Source: an uncultured Pseudomonadales bacterium (lineage in GTDB: Bacteria > Pseudomonadota > Gammaproteobacteria > Pseudomonadales > Azotimanducaceae). From it: 64,000 bases of DNA. The notes beneath the pieces were generated by a model. It saw only the letters and a list, made by a program, of their open reading frames with translations. It was not told the DNA's origin and made no database searches. Shown here one piece after another: positions 19,446 to 28,076 of the stretch. The DNA is taken from contig CALKBV010000002.1 in the NCBI GenBank assembly GCA_937775265.1, forward strand, positions 411,234 through 475,233, written 5' to 3'. Each line of letters begins with the position of its first letter. Position 1 is the first letter of the stretch. Position numbers and translations under genes: made by a program.

Positions 19446-19832
19446 TCAATCCGTTTTAACGTGATCACGAATTGCGCTCAGTAACTCATCCTTGCTGAAC
19501 GGTTTAGTGAGATATTGGTCGGATCCCACAATCCGTCCTTTGGCACGATCGAATAAACCATCCTTACTCGACAACATGATGACCGGTGTACTTTGAAAAT
19601 CAACGTTGTTTTTAATCAGTGCGCAGGTTTGATAACCATCGAGGCGTGGCATCATTATGTCGACAAAAATGATGGCAGGTTGGGAGTCTGCGATCTTGGC
19701 TAACGCATCAAAACCATCAGTCGCTGTAATCACTTCACATCCTTCTTTGGACAGCAAGGTCTCGGCGGTTCTGCGGATGGTCTTCGAATCATCAATGACC
19801 ATCACTTTCACGTCTTTAAAATTGTCGTCCAT
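19446..19832 (-). CDS. pilG: Response regulator PilG
   Basis: First gene of the leftward pilus chemosensory operon. It is a 128-residue single receiver domain with VMVIDDSKTIRRTAE (acidic pair), IIFVDIMMPRLDGYQTC (phosphoacceptor), and LTKPFSKDELL (conserved lysine). In Pseudomonas phospho-PilG promotes pilus extension and activates adenylate cyclase through FimL. The ATG at 19832 is well placed, and the 286 bases between it and gshB should carry the operon promoter. It is intact, as are pilH, pilI and pilJ. Confidence 0.93.
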   Translation of the reverse strand: MDDNFKDVKVMVIDDSKTIRRTAETLLSKEGCEVITATDGFDALAKIADSQPAIIFVDIMMPRLDGYQTCALIKNNVDFQSTPVIMLSSKDGLFDRAKGRIVGSDQYLTKPFSKDELLSAIRDHVKTD

Positions 19833-20066
19833 AAGCCCTACCTTAGTACTGTGTCATATGCAGCTTCGTGGAATCCGCCAATCGCTGAACAGGTGAAAAG
19901 TGCATTGCTTCCCGTAAGGTACATCACATTTCGTAACACAGTTGTTAAACTCAAACCATAAGTGCCCGAGACATAAGGGAATTCTCTCACAAATCGAGGT
20001 GAGTTAGTTTACAATGTTCGCCGCTTCAGGAGATGGTACCAAACGCAATAACACCAAGTCTTGACA

Positions 20067-20084
20067 GTGAGTCCTGATACTCAC
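20067..20084. other. Short inverted repeat upstream of gshB
   Basis: GTGAGT and ACTCAC form a perfect 6-bp stem around a 6-base loop, 35 bases before the gshB start. It could be an mRNA hairpin or an operator half-site pair. No T-tract follows, so it is not a terminator. Otherwise the pilG-gshB region shows nothing I can name. Confidence 0.3.
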
Positions 20085-20118
20085 AAAAATGTCGAGCTGA
20101 GCCAATAGGGGAGACAAC

Positions 20119-21078
20119 TTGACCTATAGTATCGGCGTCCTAATGGACCCCATCGACTCTATAAAACCCAAAAAGGACAGTACGCTGGCCATGATGCTCG
20201 CTGCACAAGCTCGCGGCTGGCATGTCAGCGTCTTTACCCAGGCTGACCTCTATATCGAAGACGGGGAGGTCTCTGTTTTCGTGTCCGACGTGACCCTCTT
20301 TGACGATTCGGACAAATGGTTCGATGTGCTAGATCGCAGGACGGCAAAGGCAGCCGAATTCGATTGCGTTCTAATGCGAAAGGACCCTCCATTCGACATG
20401 GAGTACATCTACGCAACCTACCTTCTTGAATTGATTGAGAATACTGGGGTTCCAGTACTCAATCGGCCCGCTAGTATCAGAGACTGTAACGAAAAGCTGT
20501 TTGCATTGCAGTTTCCGCAATGCACCCCTTCTCACCTGGTCAGTCGGAATCAGGAAAAGCTTAAGTCATTCCACCAGAAGCATGGAGATGTTATCTACAA
20601 ACCTCTGGACGGGATGGGAGGCACATCGATTTTCCGGGCCGTAGCCGATGAACATAACCTCTCTGTCATCATTGAAACGCTGACCCGGCATGGCGAGGTA
20701 CAAACCATGGTTCAGCGCTATATTCCAGAGATCAAAGAAGGGGATACGAGAATTCTGCTGATAAATGGCGAGCCTGTACCCTTTGGGTTAGCGCGGGTAC
20801 CCGCCAAAGGAGAAACTAGAGGCAATCTTGCCGCTGGCGGCAAAGCAGTAGGACGAGAACTGACCGATCGAGACCGCTATATCTGCGAACAGGTTGGGCC
20901 GGTCCTGAAGGAAAAAGGGCTATACTTCGTGGGCATCGACGTCATCGGGGACTATCTCACCGAGATAAACGTCACCTGCCCAACCTGTATCAGGGAACTA
21001 GACGCAGCCTTCGACCTGGACATTGCAGGTGACTACATGCGGTTCATCGAAAGCGAGATATTTGGAGAATCTGATTAA
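20119..21078 (+). CDS. gshB: Glutathione synthetase
   Basis: ATP-grasp ligase joining gamma-glutamylcysteine and glycine to make glutathione. The 319 residues match the proteobacterial GshB. MDPIDSIKPKKDSTLAMMLAA is the conserved N-terminal substrate segment, and KPLDGMGGTSIFR, NLAAGGKAV and GIDVIGDYLTEINVTCPTC are the ATP-grasp and metal-binding parts. The start is a TTG at 20119, supported by a GGGGAG ribosome site 5 bases upstream. It stands beside pilG and a tonB-like gene, the same neighbours as in Pseudomonas. Confidence 0.96.
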   Translation: MTYSIGVLMDPIDSIKPKKDSTLAMMLAAQARGWHVSVFTQADLYIEDGEVSVFVSDVTLFDDSDKWFDVLDRRTAKAAEFDCVLMRKDPPFDMEYIYATYLLELIENTGVPVLNRPASIRDCNEKLFALQFPQCTPSHLVSRNQEKLKSFHQKHGDVIYKPLDGMGGTSIFRAVADEHNLSVIIETLTRHGEVQTMVQRYIPEIKEGDTRILLINGEPVPFGLARVPAKGETRGNLAAGGKAVGRELTDRDRYICEQVGPVLKEKGLYFVGIDVIGDYLTEINVTCPTCIRELDAAFDLDIAGDYMRFIESEIFGESD

Positions 21079-21096
21079 GACGATATTCCCCAGATA

Positions 21097-21993
21097 ATGG
21101 CCGCAGTCATTCCAAGCCGGCTCGAAGCTACCGTCAGTCCGGGTGATCGACTCAGTTTTGCAGTCTTTCTGGCGGTTGCCCTGCATGCTGCCCTGATACT
21201 CGGTGTCACTTTTACCTACGTCACCAGCAAGCCATCAACTCACACAATGGAAGTCACTCTTGCCCAGCAACGCGCCAAGCGTAGGCCCGAAAACGCCGAC
21301 TTCCTGGCCCAGTTAAACCAGGTTGGCAGCGGTGAGCTAGAAGAGAAGGCAATCATGACCGCGCCAACAGAGGCTCAGTTTCAGGACACTGAAATCCGCC
21401 AAACCAGTCAGAACGTCCCGCAAAGTGCCTCTCACAAGGCGGCTGAGCAAAAGCAAACAGCTATCGCGACTATCGCCAGGACCGATCGCAATGTCACCGT
21501 GGATAGTGAGGCGACCGAAATGGCTCCGCAAAAAGGCGAATTCGAAAACAAGAAGTCGCTCCAGGCACGAGCGCTTGAAATTGCGAGTCTCGAAGCCCGA
21601 ATCGACCGTCAGCGTCAGATCAACGCAAAAAGACCCAGAATAAAAAGGCTAACCAGCCTATCGACTGCATCCAGTGCAGATGCGTTCTACCTGAACTCCT
21701 GGCGCCGCAAGATCGAAAGTGTCGGTAACCTTAACTACCCGCAGAAGGCGAGAAAGAACAAACTATATGGATCACTGCGGCTAATGGTCGCTATCCTGCC
21801 GGACGGTTCTTTGAAAGAGGTAGCGCTCCTTGAATCATCCGGGCACCAGGTTCTGGATGACGCCGCGGCCAGGATAGTTCGGCTATCAGCACCTTACGCC
21901 CCATTCCCAGATGAACTACGACAGTCAACCGATGTGCTTGAAATCATTCGAACCTGGCAGTTCAGGAAGAACTCTTCCCTGCGGAGCTACTAG
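21097..21993 (+). CDS. TonB-like energy transducer
   Basis: A 298-residue protein with one N-terminal membrane helix (about 26-48), a long polar alpha-rich periplasmic spacer, and a C-terminal TonB domain starting near YLNSWRRKIESVGNLNYP and ending in IIRTWQFRKN. TonB proteins pass proton-motive energy from ExbBD to outer-membrane partners. No exbB or exbD is nearby. In Pseudomonas the tonB3 gene occupies exactly this position between gshB and yqgE and is needed for pilus assembly and twitching, so a pilus-linked role is possible here. The spacer lacks the usual Pro-rich repeats. Confidence 0.85.
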   Translation: MAAVIPSRLEATVSPGDRLSFAVFLAVALHAALILGVTFTYVTSKPSTHTMEVTLAQQRAKRRPENADFLAQLNQVGSGELEEKAIMTAPTEAQFQDTEIRQTSQNVPQSASHKAAEQKQTAIATIARTDRNVTVDSEATEMAPQKGEFENKKSLQARALEIASLEARIDRQRQINAKRPRIKRLTSLSTASSADAFYLNSWRRKIESVGNLNYPQKARKNKLYGSLRLMVAILPDGSLKEVALLESSGHQVLDDAAARIVRLSAPYAPFPDELRQSTDVLEIIRTWQFRKNSSLRSY

Positions 21994-21994
21994 A

Positions 21995-22546
21995 TTGTCA
22001 GAATTCACTTCATTGTCAGGACAGTTACTGGTTTCTCTACCGACAACGCAGGGTGACTATTTTTCTCACACGGTCACACTGTTGATTGAGCACAACAGGA
22101 ACGGCGCCTTTGGGCTCGTGATAAACAAAACTCTGGATGCAGACCTGGCAGCGTTGCTAGGCAATCAAATTGCGCGGTGCCCACCAAACATTACGGTGCT
22201 TGAGAGTGGCCCTGTCGAACAGAACAGATTGTTCTTTCTGCATACAACAGAAGCCATGTTCGAGGGCTCTATCGGCATTGCTGACAAGTTTGCCCTCACA
22301 ACATCGTTAGGTATTCTGGACGCTATCTCAGAACAAAGAGGGCCGCACAACATCCTCGCAGGGCTCGGTTACGCTGGCTGGTCCGGAGGCCAACTTGAGA
22401 ACGAAATTCAAGCCGACGTATGGCTGGTGATACCTTACATGCAGGACATCGTCTTCAATGTACCCTTTGATGAACGACCTGAGGCAGCGGCTAAGTCAAT
22501 TGGAGTCGACCTGAATCTGATATCTCCCACCCCGGGGCACGGGTAA
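21995..22546 (+). CDS. yqgE: YqgE family protein (UPF0301)
   Basis: Conserved protein of unknown biochemical function, usually encoded beside ruvX as here. From the TTG at 21995 the product is 183 residues, close to the E. coli length of 187. A GGAG ribosome site lies inside the end of the tonB-like gene, whose stop is one base before. Family segments are GQLLVSLPT at the start, HTVTLLIEHNRNGAFGLVINK, the GPV motif, and GYAGWSGGQLENEI. The frame is open upstream to 21911 but this overlaps the previous gene and is not family-like. Confidence 0.88.
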   Translation: MSEFTSLSGQLLVSLPTTQGDYFSHTVTLLIEHNRNGAFGLVINKTLDADLAALLGNQIARCPPNITVLESGPVEQNRLFFLHTTEAMFEGSIGIADKFALTTSLGILDAISEQRGPHNILAGLGYAGWSGGQLENEIQADVWLVIPYMQDIVFNVPFDERPEAAAKSIGVDLNLISPTPGHG

Positions 22547-22570
22547 CAAGATGATTAAGGCGGTATCTGG

Positions 22571-22960
22571 ATGACTGGGCTGGCGATGGCATTCGACTTT
22601 GGCACCACAAAAATCGGAGTTGCCGTTGGACAGAAAATTACCGGTACCGCAACGCCTGTGGCCGTAGTGAAGGCAAGAGACGGCATTCCACAGTGGCTAG
22701 TGATAGACCGACTGGTGGAAGAATGGCAGCCAACCATCCTGGTCGTTGGCTTACCCATCAACATGGACGGTACCGAGAGCGACATGTCAAAAGCCGCCAC
22801 TCGGTTCTCAAGGCGCTTACATGGGCGATATGGCATCAGCATCGAATTAATGGACGAAAGACTTTCATCCTTCGAAGCAAGAGAGTTCGAGACCCCCGAC
22901 CAACTCGATGCAATAGCGGCCAAATTGATTCTTGAAACCTGGCTTGCAGATTCCACCTAA
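22571..22960 (+). CDS. ruvX: Pre-16S rRNA nuclease YqgF / Holliday junction resolvase-like protein
   Basis: RNase H-fold protein of 129 residues; YqgF processes the 5' end of 16S rRNA in E. coli. The first acidic strand reads MAFDFGTTKIGVAVGQ with the catalytic aspartate, followed by VVGLPINMDGTES and LMDERLSSFEA with further catalytic acids. It pairs with yqgE, 24 bases apart, as in most gammaproteobacteria. In Pseudomonas pyrR-pyrB-pyrC come next; here the next gene is a broken pilU on the other strand, so that pyrimidine block is not at this site. Confidence 0.93.
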   Translation: MTGLAMAFDFGTTKIGVAVGQKITGTATPVAVVKARDGIPQWLVIDRLVEEWQPTILVVGLPINMDGTESDMSKAATRFSRRLHGRYGISIELMDERLSSFEAREFETPDQLDAIAAKLILETWLADST

Positions 22961-22977
22961 CGCGGCCCAGAAAACCC

Positions 22978-23561
22978 CTAGTCTGTCTCTGAGCCCTCCA
23001 GCGAAAGTCCCAGGCTAGGTTTGAAGCTCTCTGGTTCAACACCACCCGAGAGCTTGATAAGCAACCGGAGATCGTTGGCAGAATCTGCCGACGCAAGCGC
23101 AGCCTCGTGTATTATCTGGCCTTCCTGGTACAGATTGAACAATGCCTGGTCGAAAGTCTGCATGCCTTGCTCTGACGATTTTGCCATGATCGCTTTAAGT
23201 TCATGCACATCACCCTTCCGGATAAGGTCCGACACAAGCGGTGAATTGATCAGGATCTCAATAGCCGCACGTCTACCCTTGCCATCAATTGCCGGTACAA
23301 GCTGCTGAGCAATCATGCCGCGCAGGTTCACTGACAAATCCATCCACACCTGTTTGTGCCTATCTACCGGGAAGAAATTAATAATGCGATCCAGCGCCTG
23401 GTTCGCATTATTTGCGTGAAGCGTCGCAAGACACAGGTGGCCGGTCTCTGCAAAGGCCACTTGCCACTAACTTTTATTCACGGCGGTAGTCCTGCTGTAA
23501 TAAACAAGTCAGAAGCACCTTGCTCTACTAGGACTTTTAACAACTTATCAAAATCAATCAT
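22978..23561 (-). pseudogene. pilU: pilU remnant: twitching ATPase gene with large internal deletion
   Basis: The reading from the ATG at 23561 gives MIDFDKLLKVLVEQGASDLF followed by ITAGLPP, the PilU N-terminus, then a TGA at 23478-23480. After a few more codons (IKVSGKW) it runs directly, in another frame, into FAETGHLCLATLHANNANQA, which is deep in the PilU ATPase core. The downstream 160 residues to the stop are a normal PilU C-terminus. About 200 residues are missing, including the Walker A loop and the Asp box. The protein cannot be functional. The gene still follows pilT and keeps an AGGA ribosome site at its start. Confidence 0.92.
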
Positions 23562-23697
23562 GTTCCTGCACCTTCCATCGTCCGCCCGGAACCAAGTAAG
23601 ACTATCTTACAACCCCTCACCTTCGCTGCTTCTTCCGATTGATGAAGAATACCTTTAAACCTGTAATAGCGACGAACCTGTTATAACTGGTTGTCAC

Positions 23698-24735
23698 TTA
23701 CTGGAAGTCTGCTGGCATCTTGGCTTTTTCCTGTGCCGCTTCCCTCGTGATGATATTTTTTTTAAGCAACTCCTTTAGGGTCTGATCCAGAGTTTTCATC
23801 CCCAGTTGCGCACCTGTCTGAATAGCCGAGTACATCTGTGCAACCTTGTCCTCTCGAATCAGGTTGCGAATCGCCGGTGTACATATCATGATTTCGTGCG
23901 CGGCTACTCGACCACCGCCAATCCTTTTCAGCAGTGTCTGTGAAATTACAGCCGCAAGAGACTCCGAAAGCATCGACCTCACCATTGATTTTTCAGCCGC
24001 AGGAAACACGTCAATGACACGGTCAATGGTCTTTGCAGCAGAAGATGTATGCAAAGTACCGAACACCATGTGGCCCGTTTCCGCGGCTTCAAGAGCAAGT
24101 CGAATTGTCTCCAGATCTCTCATCTCACCAACCAGAATAATATCTGGATCCTCACGCAACGCACTGCGAAGCGCCTCGTTAAACCCCAGGGTGTCCCTGT
24201 GAACCTCTCGCTGGTTTATCAGGCACTTTTTGCTTTCATGTACAAACTCGATCGGATCTTCGACGGTAAGGATATGCTGATAGCGGGAGTTGTTAATATA
24301 GTCCAGCATCGCCGCCAGCGATGTACTTTTACCGGAACCCGTTGGGCCCGTAACAGTCACCATGCCGCGCGGAGTCTCGGAGATCTCGCGAAAGATTTCC
24401 CCCATGCCCAAATCTTCCATGGTGAGAACCTTCGATGGAATGGTCCTAAAGACACCACCAGCGCCCCGATTCTGATTGAAGGCGTTTACCCTGAATCGTG
24501 CGACTCCCGGAACCTCAAAAGAAAAGTCACACTCAAAAAACTCTTCATAATCCTTGCGCTGCTTGTCATTCATGATTTCATAAATCAACCCATGAACTTC
24601 CTTATGATCCAGTGCGGGCAAGTTGATTCGACGGATATCACCGTCGACGCGAATCATGGGGGGCAATCCCGCCGACAAGTGTAAATCAGATGCTCCCTGC
24701 TTCTCGCTAAATGCCAGTAACTCCGTTATGTCCAT
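23698..24735 (-). CDS. pilT: Type IV pilus retraction ATPase PilT
   Basis: Hexameric cytoplasmic ATPase that depolymerises pili to power twitching and DNA uptake. The 345-residue protein is full length. It starts MDITELLAFSEKQGASDLHL, has VTGPTGSGKST (Walker A, about 130-140), ILTVEDPIEF (Asp box), LREDPDIILVGEMRD (Walker B) and a His box in TGHMVFGTLHT. The C-terminal segment FQ-terminated tail ends a normal PilT. It is first in pilT-pilU, with pilU degraded 136 bases downstream. Divergent from yggS. Confidence 0.96.
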   Translation of the reverse strand: MDITELLAFSEKQGASDLHLSAGLPPMIRVDGDIRRINLPALDHKEVHGLIYEIMNDKQRKDYEEFFECDFSFEVPGVARFRVNAFNQNRGAGGVFRTIPSKVLTMEDLGMGEIFREISETPRGMVTVTGPTGSGKSTSLAAMLDYINNSRYQHILTVEDPIEFVHESKKCLINQREVHRDTLGFNEALRSALREDPDIILVGEMRDLETIRLALEAAETGHMVFGTLHTSSAAKTIDRVIDVFPAAEKSMVRSMLSESLAAVISQTLLKRIGGGRVAAHEIMICTPAIRNLIREDKVAQMYSAIQTGAQLGMKTLDQTLKELLKKNIITREAAQEKAKMPADFQ

Positions 24736-24915
24736 CGCATCTTCCTATCGCCTTAAAGCCGCAGCGCGGCAACTGAAAGGCAGTATACCTCTGCAATGGA
24801 CAACCTGCAGCCGCGGATAAAAGGCCTGACCGAATGACAATCAACTCAAGTCAGGGCTTTATGTCACCTTCAAAGTAACCAATACTGGCGACTCACCCAA
24901 TACATCCCCTTTTTA

Positions 24916-25620
24916 ATGACAGATATCCAATCACGAATCGCCGCTATCAGGGAGCAAATAATCAAGACCTGTAAGATCGCGAACCGGAATCCGGCAAGTG
25001 TGAACCTGCTCGCCGTAAGCAAAACCATGGGTGTTGATGCAGTCGCGAGTGCCATCCATGCTGGTCAAGAGCACTTTGGCGAAAACTACCTGCAGGACGC
25101 ACGACCAAAGGTTTCAGCATTTCCTGAGGCTATTTGGCATTTTGTGGGCGGAATCCAAAGTAATAAAACCCGCGACATCGCTAATACGTTCGGCTGGGTG
25201 CATGGCATTGCCACAGAAAAGGTTGCGAAGCGCCTATCCGAACAGCGGGAGCCGACGCGCGGCCGTCTGAATTGCCTGATCCAGGTTAATCTTTCCAACG
25301 AAGACCAGAAACTGGGTGTCAATCCCGATGAGGCGATAAGACTGGCTGGAAAGATCGCGGCTTTTGACCAAATTTCAGTGCGGGGGCTAATGACAATACC
25401 CGCGCCCACCAACGACCACTCAGCGCAGGCTGCCACGTTCCGTGAGCTACGCGAGCTGAAAGATGAAATAGAATCACGATACGGATTGCCCGAATTCAAC
25501 CAGCTATCAATGGGGATGACCAATGATTATGTTGAAGCCATCAAAGAAGGCGCAACATGGATTAGAATCGGCACTGCTATCTTTGGTCCCAGAAACAAAC
25601 CGCCAACACCTTCTACTTAA
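24916..25620 (+). CDS. yggS: YggS family PLP homeostasis protein
   Basis: Non-catalytic PLP-binding TIM-barrel protein that buffers pyridoxal phosphate (PLPBP family). The 234-residue product has the cofactor lysine K36 in LLAVSKTMG, then HFGENYLQDA, WHFVGGIQSNK and the C-terminal phosphate-binding LSMGMTNDYVEAI and GTAIFG motifs. It heads a rightward run yggS-proC-yggT-DUF4426-rdgB-hemW conserved in Pseudomonas and Vibrio relatives. The 180 bases before it, shared with pilT, should hold its promoter. Confidence 0.95.
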   Translation: MTDIQSRIAAIREQIIKTCKIANRNPASVNLLAVSKTMGVDAVASAIHAGQEHFGENYLQDARPKVSAFPEAIWHFVGGIQSNKTRDIANTFGWVHGIATEKVAKRLSEQREPTRGRLNCLIQVNLSNEDQKLGVNPDEAIRLAGKIAAFDQISVRGLMTIPAPTNDHSAQAATFRELRELKDEIESRYGLPEFNQLSMGMTNDYVEAIKEGATWIRIGTAIFGPRNKPPTPST

Positions 25621-25643
25621 CCTATAAAAGGATAATTACCAAC

Positions 25644-26435
25644 ATGTCGACAATTGCATTCCTGGGGGCAGGCAACATTGCAAACGCTATCATGGGCGGC
25701 CTGATTGCTGATGGTCACTCGCTATTCGCCTTCGATCCCATAGAGCATTGCCGTGAACGAGCTCGCGGCCAGGGCGTTGCAATCGCATCCAGTAACACCG
25801 ACGCTATCTCCAAAGCAGACATCGTCATGTTGTGTGTTAAACCTGATGTCGTTCTTGATCTGCTCGATGAAATTTCAACCTCAAGCCAGGGGAAACTGTT
25901 TATCAGTGTCGCTGCCGGTATCACCACCGCTAACATGCTGAGCCGATTGCCTGAGGCCACCGCGCTGGTCAGGTGCATGCCGAACACGCCCGCCCTCGTC
26001 AAAACAGGTATGACCGCATTGTTCGCCTCCCCAGCGGTTACTGCAGAGCAAAGAGCATCAGCCACCTCAGTTCTGACATCGGTGGGCGAGTCACTCTGGG
26101 TGGATACCGAGGCTGAACTTGATATCGTCACGGCAGTATCTGGCAGTGGTCCCGCCTATTTCTTCCTGATGATGGAGTCAATGATTAACGCTGGTGTCGC
26201 GGAAGGGCTAAGCACAGAGGTCTCGACACAACTGGTCCTCCAGACCGCACTTGGCGCAGCGGTGATGGCAAAGCAAAGTGCATCCGATGCTGGAACCTTA
26301 AGAAAACAGGTAACTTCGCCTGGTGGCACCACCCAGGCGGCGATAGAGCACTTCCAGTCAGTTAAGTTTGAAGACGCAGTGAGAGGCGCGGTGAACGCGG
26401 CCAGAACCCGAGCCGTTGAGCTATCAAAGAACTGA
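25644..26435 (+). CDS. proC: Pyrroline-5-carboxylate reductase
   Basis: NAD(P)H-dependent last step of proline synthesis. The product has 263 residues. The Rossmann motif FLGAGNIANAIMGGL is at residues 5-19, RCMPNTPALV follows, and the dimer and active-site region shows TAVSGSGPAYFFLMMESM and QVTSPGGTTQAAIEHF. An AAGGA ribosome site is 10 bases before the ATG at 25644. It is 23 bases after yggS, a near universal pairing. Confidence 0.96.
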   Translation: MSTIAFLGAGNIANAIMGGLIADGHSLFAFDPIEHCRERARGQGVAIASSNTDAISKADIVMLCVKPDVVLDLLDEISTSSQGKLFISVAAGITTANMLSRLPEATALVRCMPNTPALVKTGMTALFASPAVTAEQRASATSVLTSVGESLWVDTEAELDIVTAVSGSGPAYFFLMMESMINAGVAEGLSTEVSTQLVLQTALGAAVMAKQSASDAGTLRKQVTSPGGTTQAAIEHFQSVKFEDAVRGAVNAARTRAVELSKN

Positions 26436-26479
26436 GAAAAATAGCCTATAATCTAGACACAGCATCCAGGATTAATTGA

Positions 26480-27073
26480 ATGACACAGAATTTATTAGGC
26501 GCCGGAGTATTTCTGATACAGACCTTTGCAGGGCTATATCTGATTCTGCTCCTATTACGATTTCTTATGCAGCTTTCGCGTGTGGATTATTACAATCCTA
26601 TCTGCCAGGCCATAGTCAAGGTCACCGATCCCCCGATAAAGCCCTTAAAGAAAATGCTCCCAACCATCCGTGGAGTAGACGTTTCAACATTGTTTATCAC
26701 GCTCGTTGTGCAGCTGTTGGCAATATCACTTGTCATGTTCCTCAGCGGTGGATATGCCTTCCATCCGGTCTATATCGCGTGGTCACTTGTCGGACTGCTT
26801 TCAACAATTTTCAAAATTTACTACTTCTCACTTATCATTATGGTCATCGCAAGCTGGGTTGCACCTTACTCAAACCACCCGGCGATGGCGCTCGTTAACC
26901 AGCTGACCGAACCAGTATGCTCACCTGCAAGAAAACTACTGCCCCCGATGGGTGGCATGGATTTCTCAATTATTCTCGTATTTGTCGCGATAACCCTGAT
27001 CGATTCCTATCTGATCATTCGTCCCCTCGCGTCTATGCTTGGTATACCCCAGGGCCTGATACTGGGGCTTTAA
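26480..27073 (+). CDS. yggT: YggT family integral membrane protein
   Basis: A 197-residue inner-membrane protein with two YggT repeats, each built from hydrophobic helices; the N-terminal helix is at about 8-30 and others near 70-95, 105-125 and 160-185. Repeat motifs LLRFLMQLSRVDYYNPICQA and ASWVAPYSNHPAMALVNQLT are characteristic, each followed by a Pro-rich P..P.R/K segment. YggT has been linked to osmotic tolerance and cell-shape factors, but the mechanism is not settled. Its stop overlaps the next start (TAATG at 27071). In Pseudomonas metX and metW lie near here; both are absent. Confidence 0.9.
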   Translation: MTQNLLGAGVFLIQTFAGLYLILLLLRFLMQLSRVDYYNPICQAIVKVTDPPIKPLKKMLPTIRGVDVSTLFITLVVQLLAISLVMFLSGGYAFHPVYIAWSLVGLLSTIFKIYYFSLIIMVIASWVAPYSNHPAMALVNQLTEPVCSPARKLLPPMGGMDFSIILVFVAITLIDSYLIIRPLASMLGIPQGLILGL

Positions 27074-27486
27074 TGCACCTCAAACTTTTACTGTTATTGT
27101 TCTGCTGCCTTGGCTCGGCACCTGCCTTGGCGGCGCGATACCTCGATCACGGTGAACACAGAATTCACTTTACGACTTTCTCCAGCCTGATCATTCCGCC
27201 GGATGTCGCAAGCGCGCATGACATCGTCCGCTCAGAGAAAAGAATCGTTCTGAACCTTTCAGTGTTAAAGCAAGGTATACCCGCTACGGCCTCTATATCC
27301 GGTCATGTCATCAACTTGTTGAACCAGCGATTTGAACTGGTATTTGATGAGGTCAATGAGGCCGACGCAATCTACTACCTAGCAAGTTATCTTGCTCTCG
27401 AACACGACATCCTGAGATTCAATCTGGACGTTCAATTGAATGGGATCGAGTCGGTACCTATCAATTTTGTCAGGCGATACGATTAA
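27073..27486 (+). CDS. Exported DUF4426 family protein
   Basis: A 137-residue protein with a signal peptide (about 1-20, hydrophobic LLLLLFCCLGSAPALA, likely cut after ALA). The mature part is beta-rich and matches the DUF4426 family, which in Pseudomonas lies between metW and rdgB. Its function is unknown; a periplasmic place is predicted. The ATG at 27073 overlaps the yggT stop, and its own TAA overlaps the rdgB ATG, so the three genes are translationally coupled. The frame is open upstream to 26917, inside yggT, but the signal peptide marks 27073 as the start. Confidence 0.8.
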   Translation: MHLKLLLLLFCCLGSAPALAARYLDHGEHRIHFTTFSSLIIPPDVASAHDIVRSEKRIVLNLSVLKQGIPATASISGHVINLLNQRFELVFDEVNEADAIYYLASYLALEHDILRFNLDVQLNGIESVPINFVRRYD

Positions 27487-28076
27487 TGAAATTCGTCCTT
27501 GCGAGTGGCAACCAGCACAAGGCTGAAGAAATCGGAGTGCTTCTGCCGGCGCACTTTGAGCTCGTCTTACAGAAAGATCTTGGCGTGGAATCACCGATTG
27601 AGACGGGTACGACTTTCATAGAGAACGCGATTATCAAGGCCAAACATGCCAGCCTTGCTACCGGTCTTCCCGCCATTGCCGACGACTCAGGTCTTTGCGT
27701 TCCGTTTCTGTCGGGTGACCCGGGAATTTATTCAGCTCGATACGCAGGACCGGAAGCAACTGATACCGATAACCTTTTGAAGCTCCGCTCAGCGCTTGAA
27801 GGGGCGTCTGATCGACGCGCTTTTTTTTACTGCGTGCTGGTTCATATGGAGGCGGCCGAGGACCCGACCCCGATCATTACTGAGGCCAGGTGGGAAGGAG
27901 AGATCGCACATGAACCCTCGGGCGACCAAGGCTTCGGCTACGACCCAATCTTCCGGATACCATCTCTTGGTAAAACGGCAGCTGAACTGAGCAGTGAGCA
28001 GAAGAATTCGATTAGCCATCGCGGACAGGCGCTCGCAGCATTATCTGGACTACTCAGTGATCGATACGCCACTTAG
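27486..28076 (+). CDS. rdgB: dITP/XTP pyrophosphatase (non-canonical NTPase)
   Basis: House-cleaning enzyme hydrolysing ITP, dITP and XTP to keep inosine and xanthine out of nucleic acids. The 196-residue Ham1/RdgB protein starts FVLASGNQHKAEE, has the ADDSGLCV catalytic motif, YSARYAGP, and GFGYDPIF with the purine pocket, and SHRGQAL near the end. It starts on the overlap TAATG with the DUF4426 gene and its 3' end overlaps hemW by 20 bases. Confidence 0.96.
   Translation: MKFVLASGNQHKAEEIGVLLPAHFELVLQKDLGVESPIETGTTFIENAIIKAKHASLATGLPAIADDSGLCVPFLSGDPGIYSARYAGPEATDTDNLLKLRSALEGASDRRAFFYCVLVHMEAAEDPTPIITEARWEGEIAHEPSGDQGFGYDPIFRIPSLGKTAAELSSEQKNSISHRGQALAALSGLLSDRYAT

Noticed and set aside
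22978..23460. The 160-residue frame as a stand-alone short ATPase-like gene
   Set aside because: It begins in the middle of the PilU core without a Walker A loop, and the true PilU N-terminus is visible just upstream in another frame, so it is part of a pseudogene.
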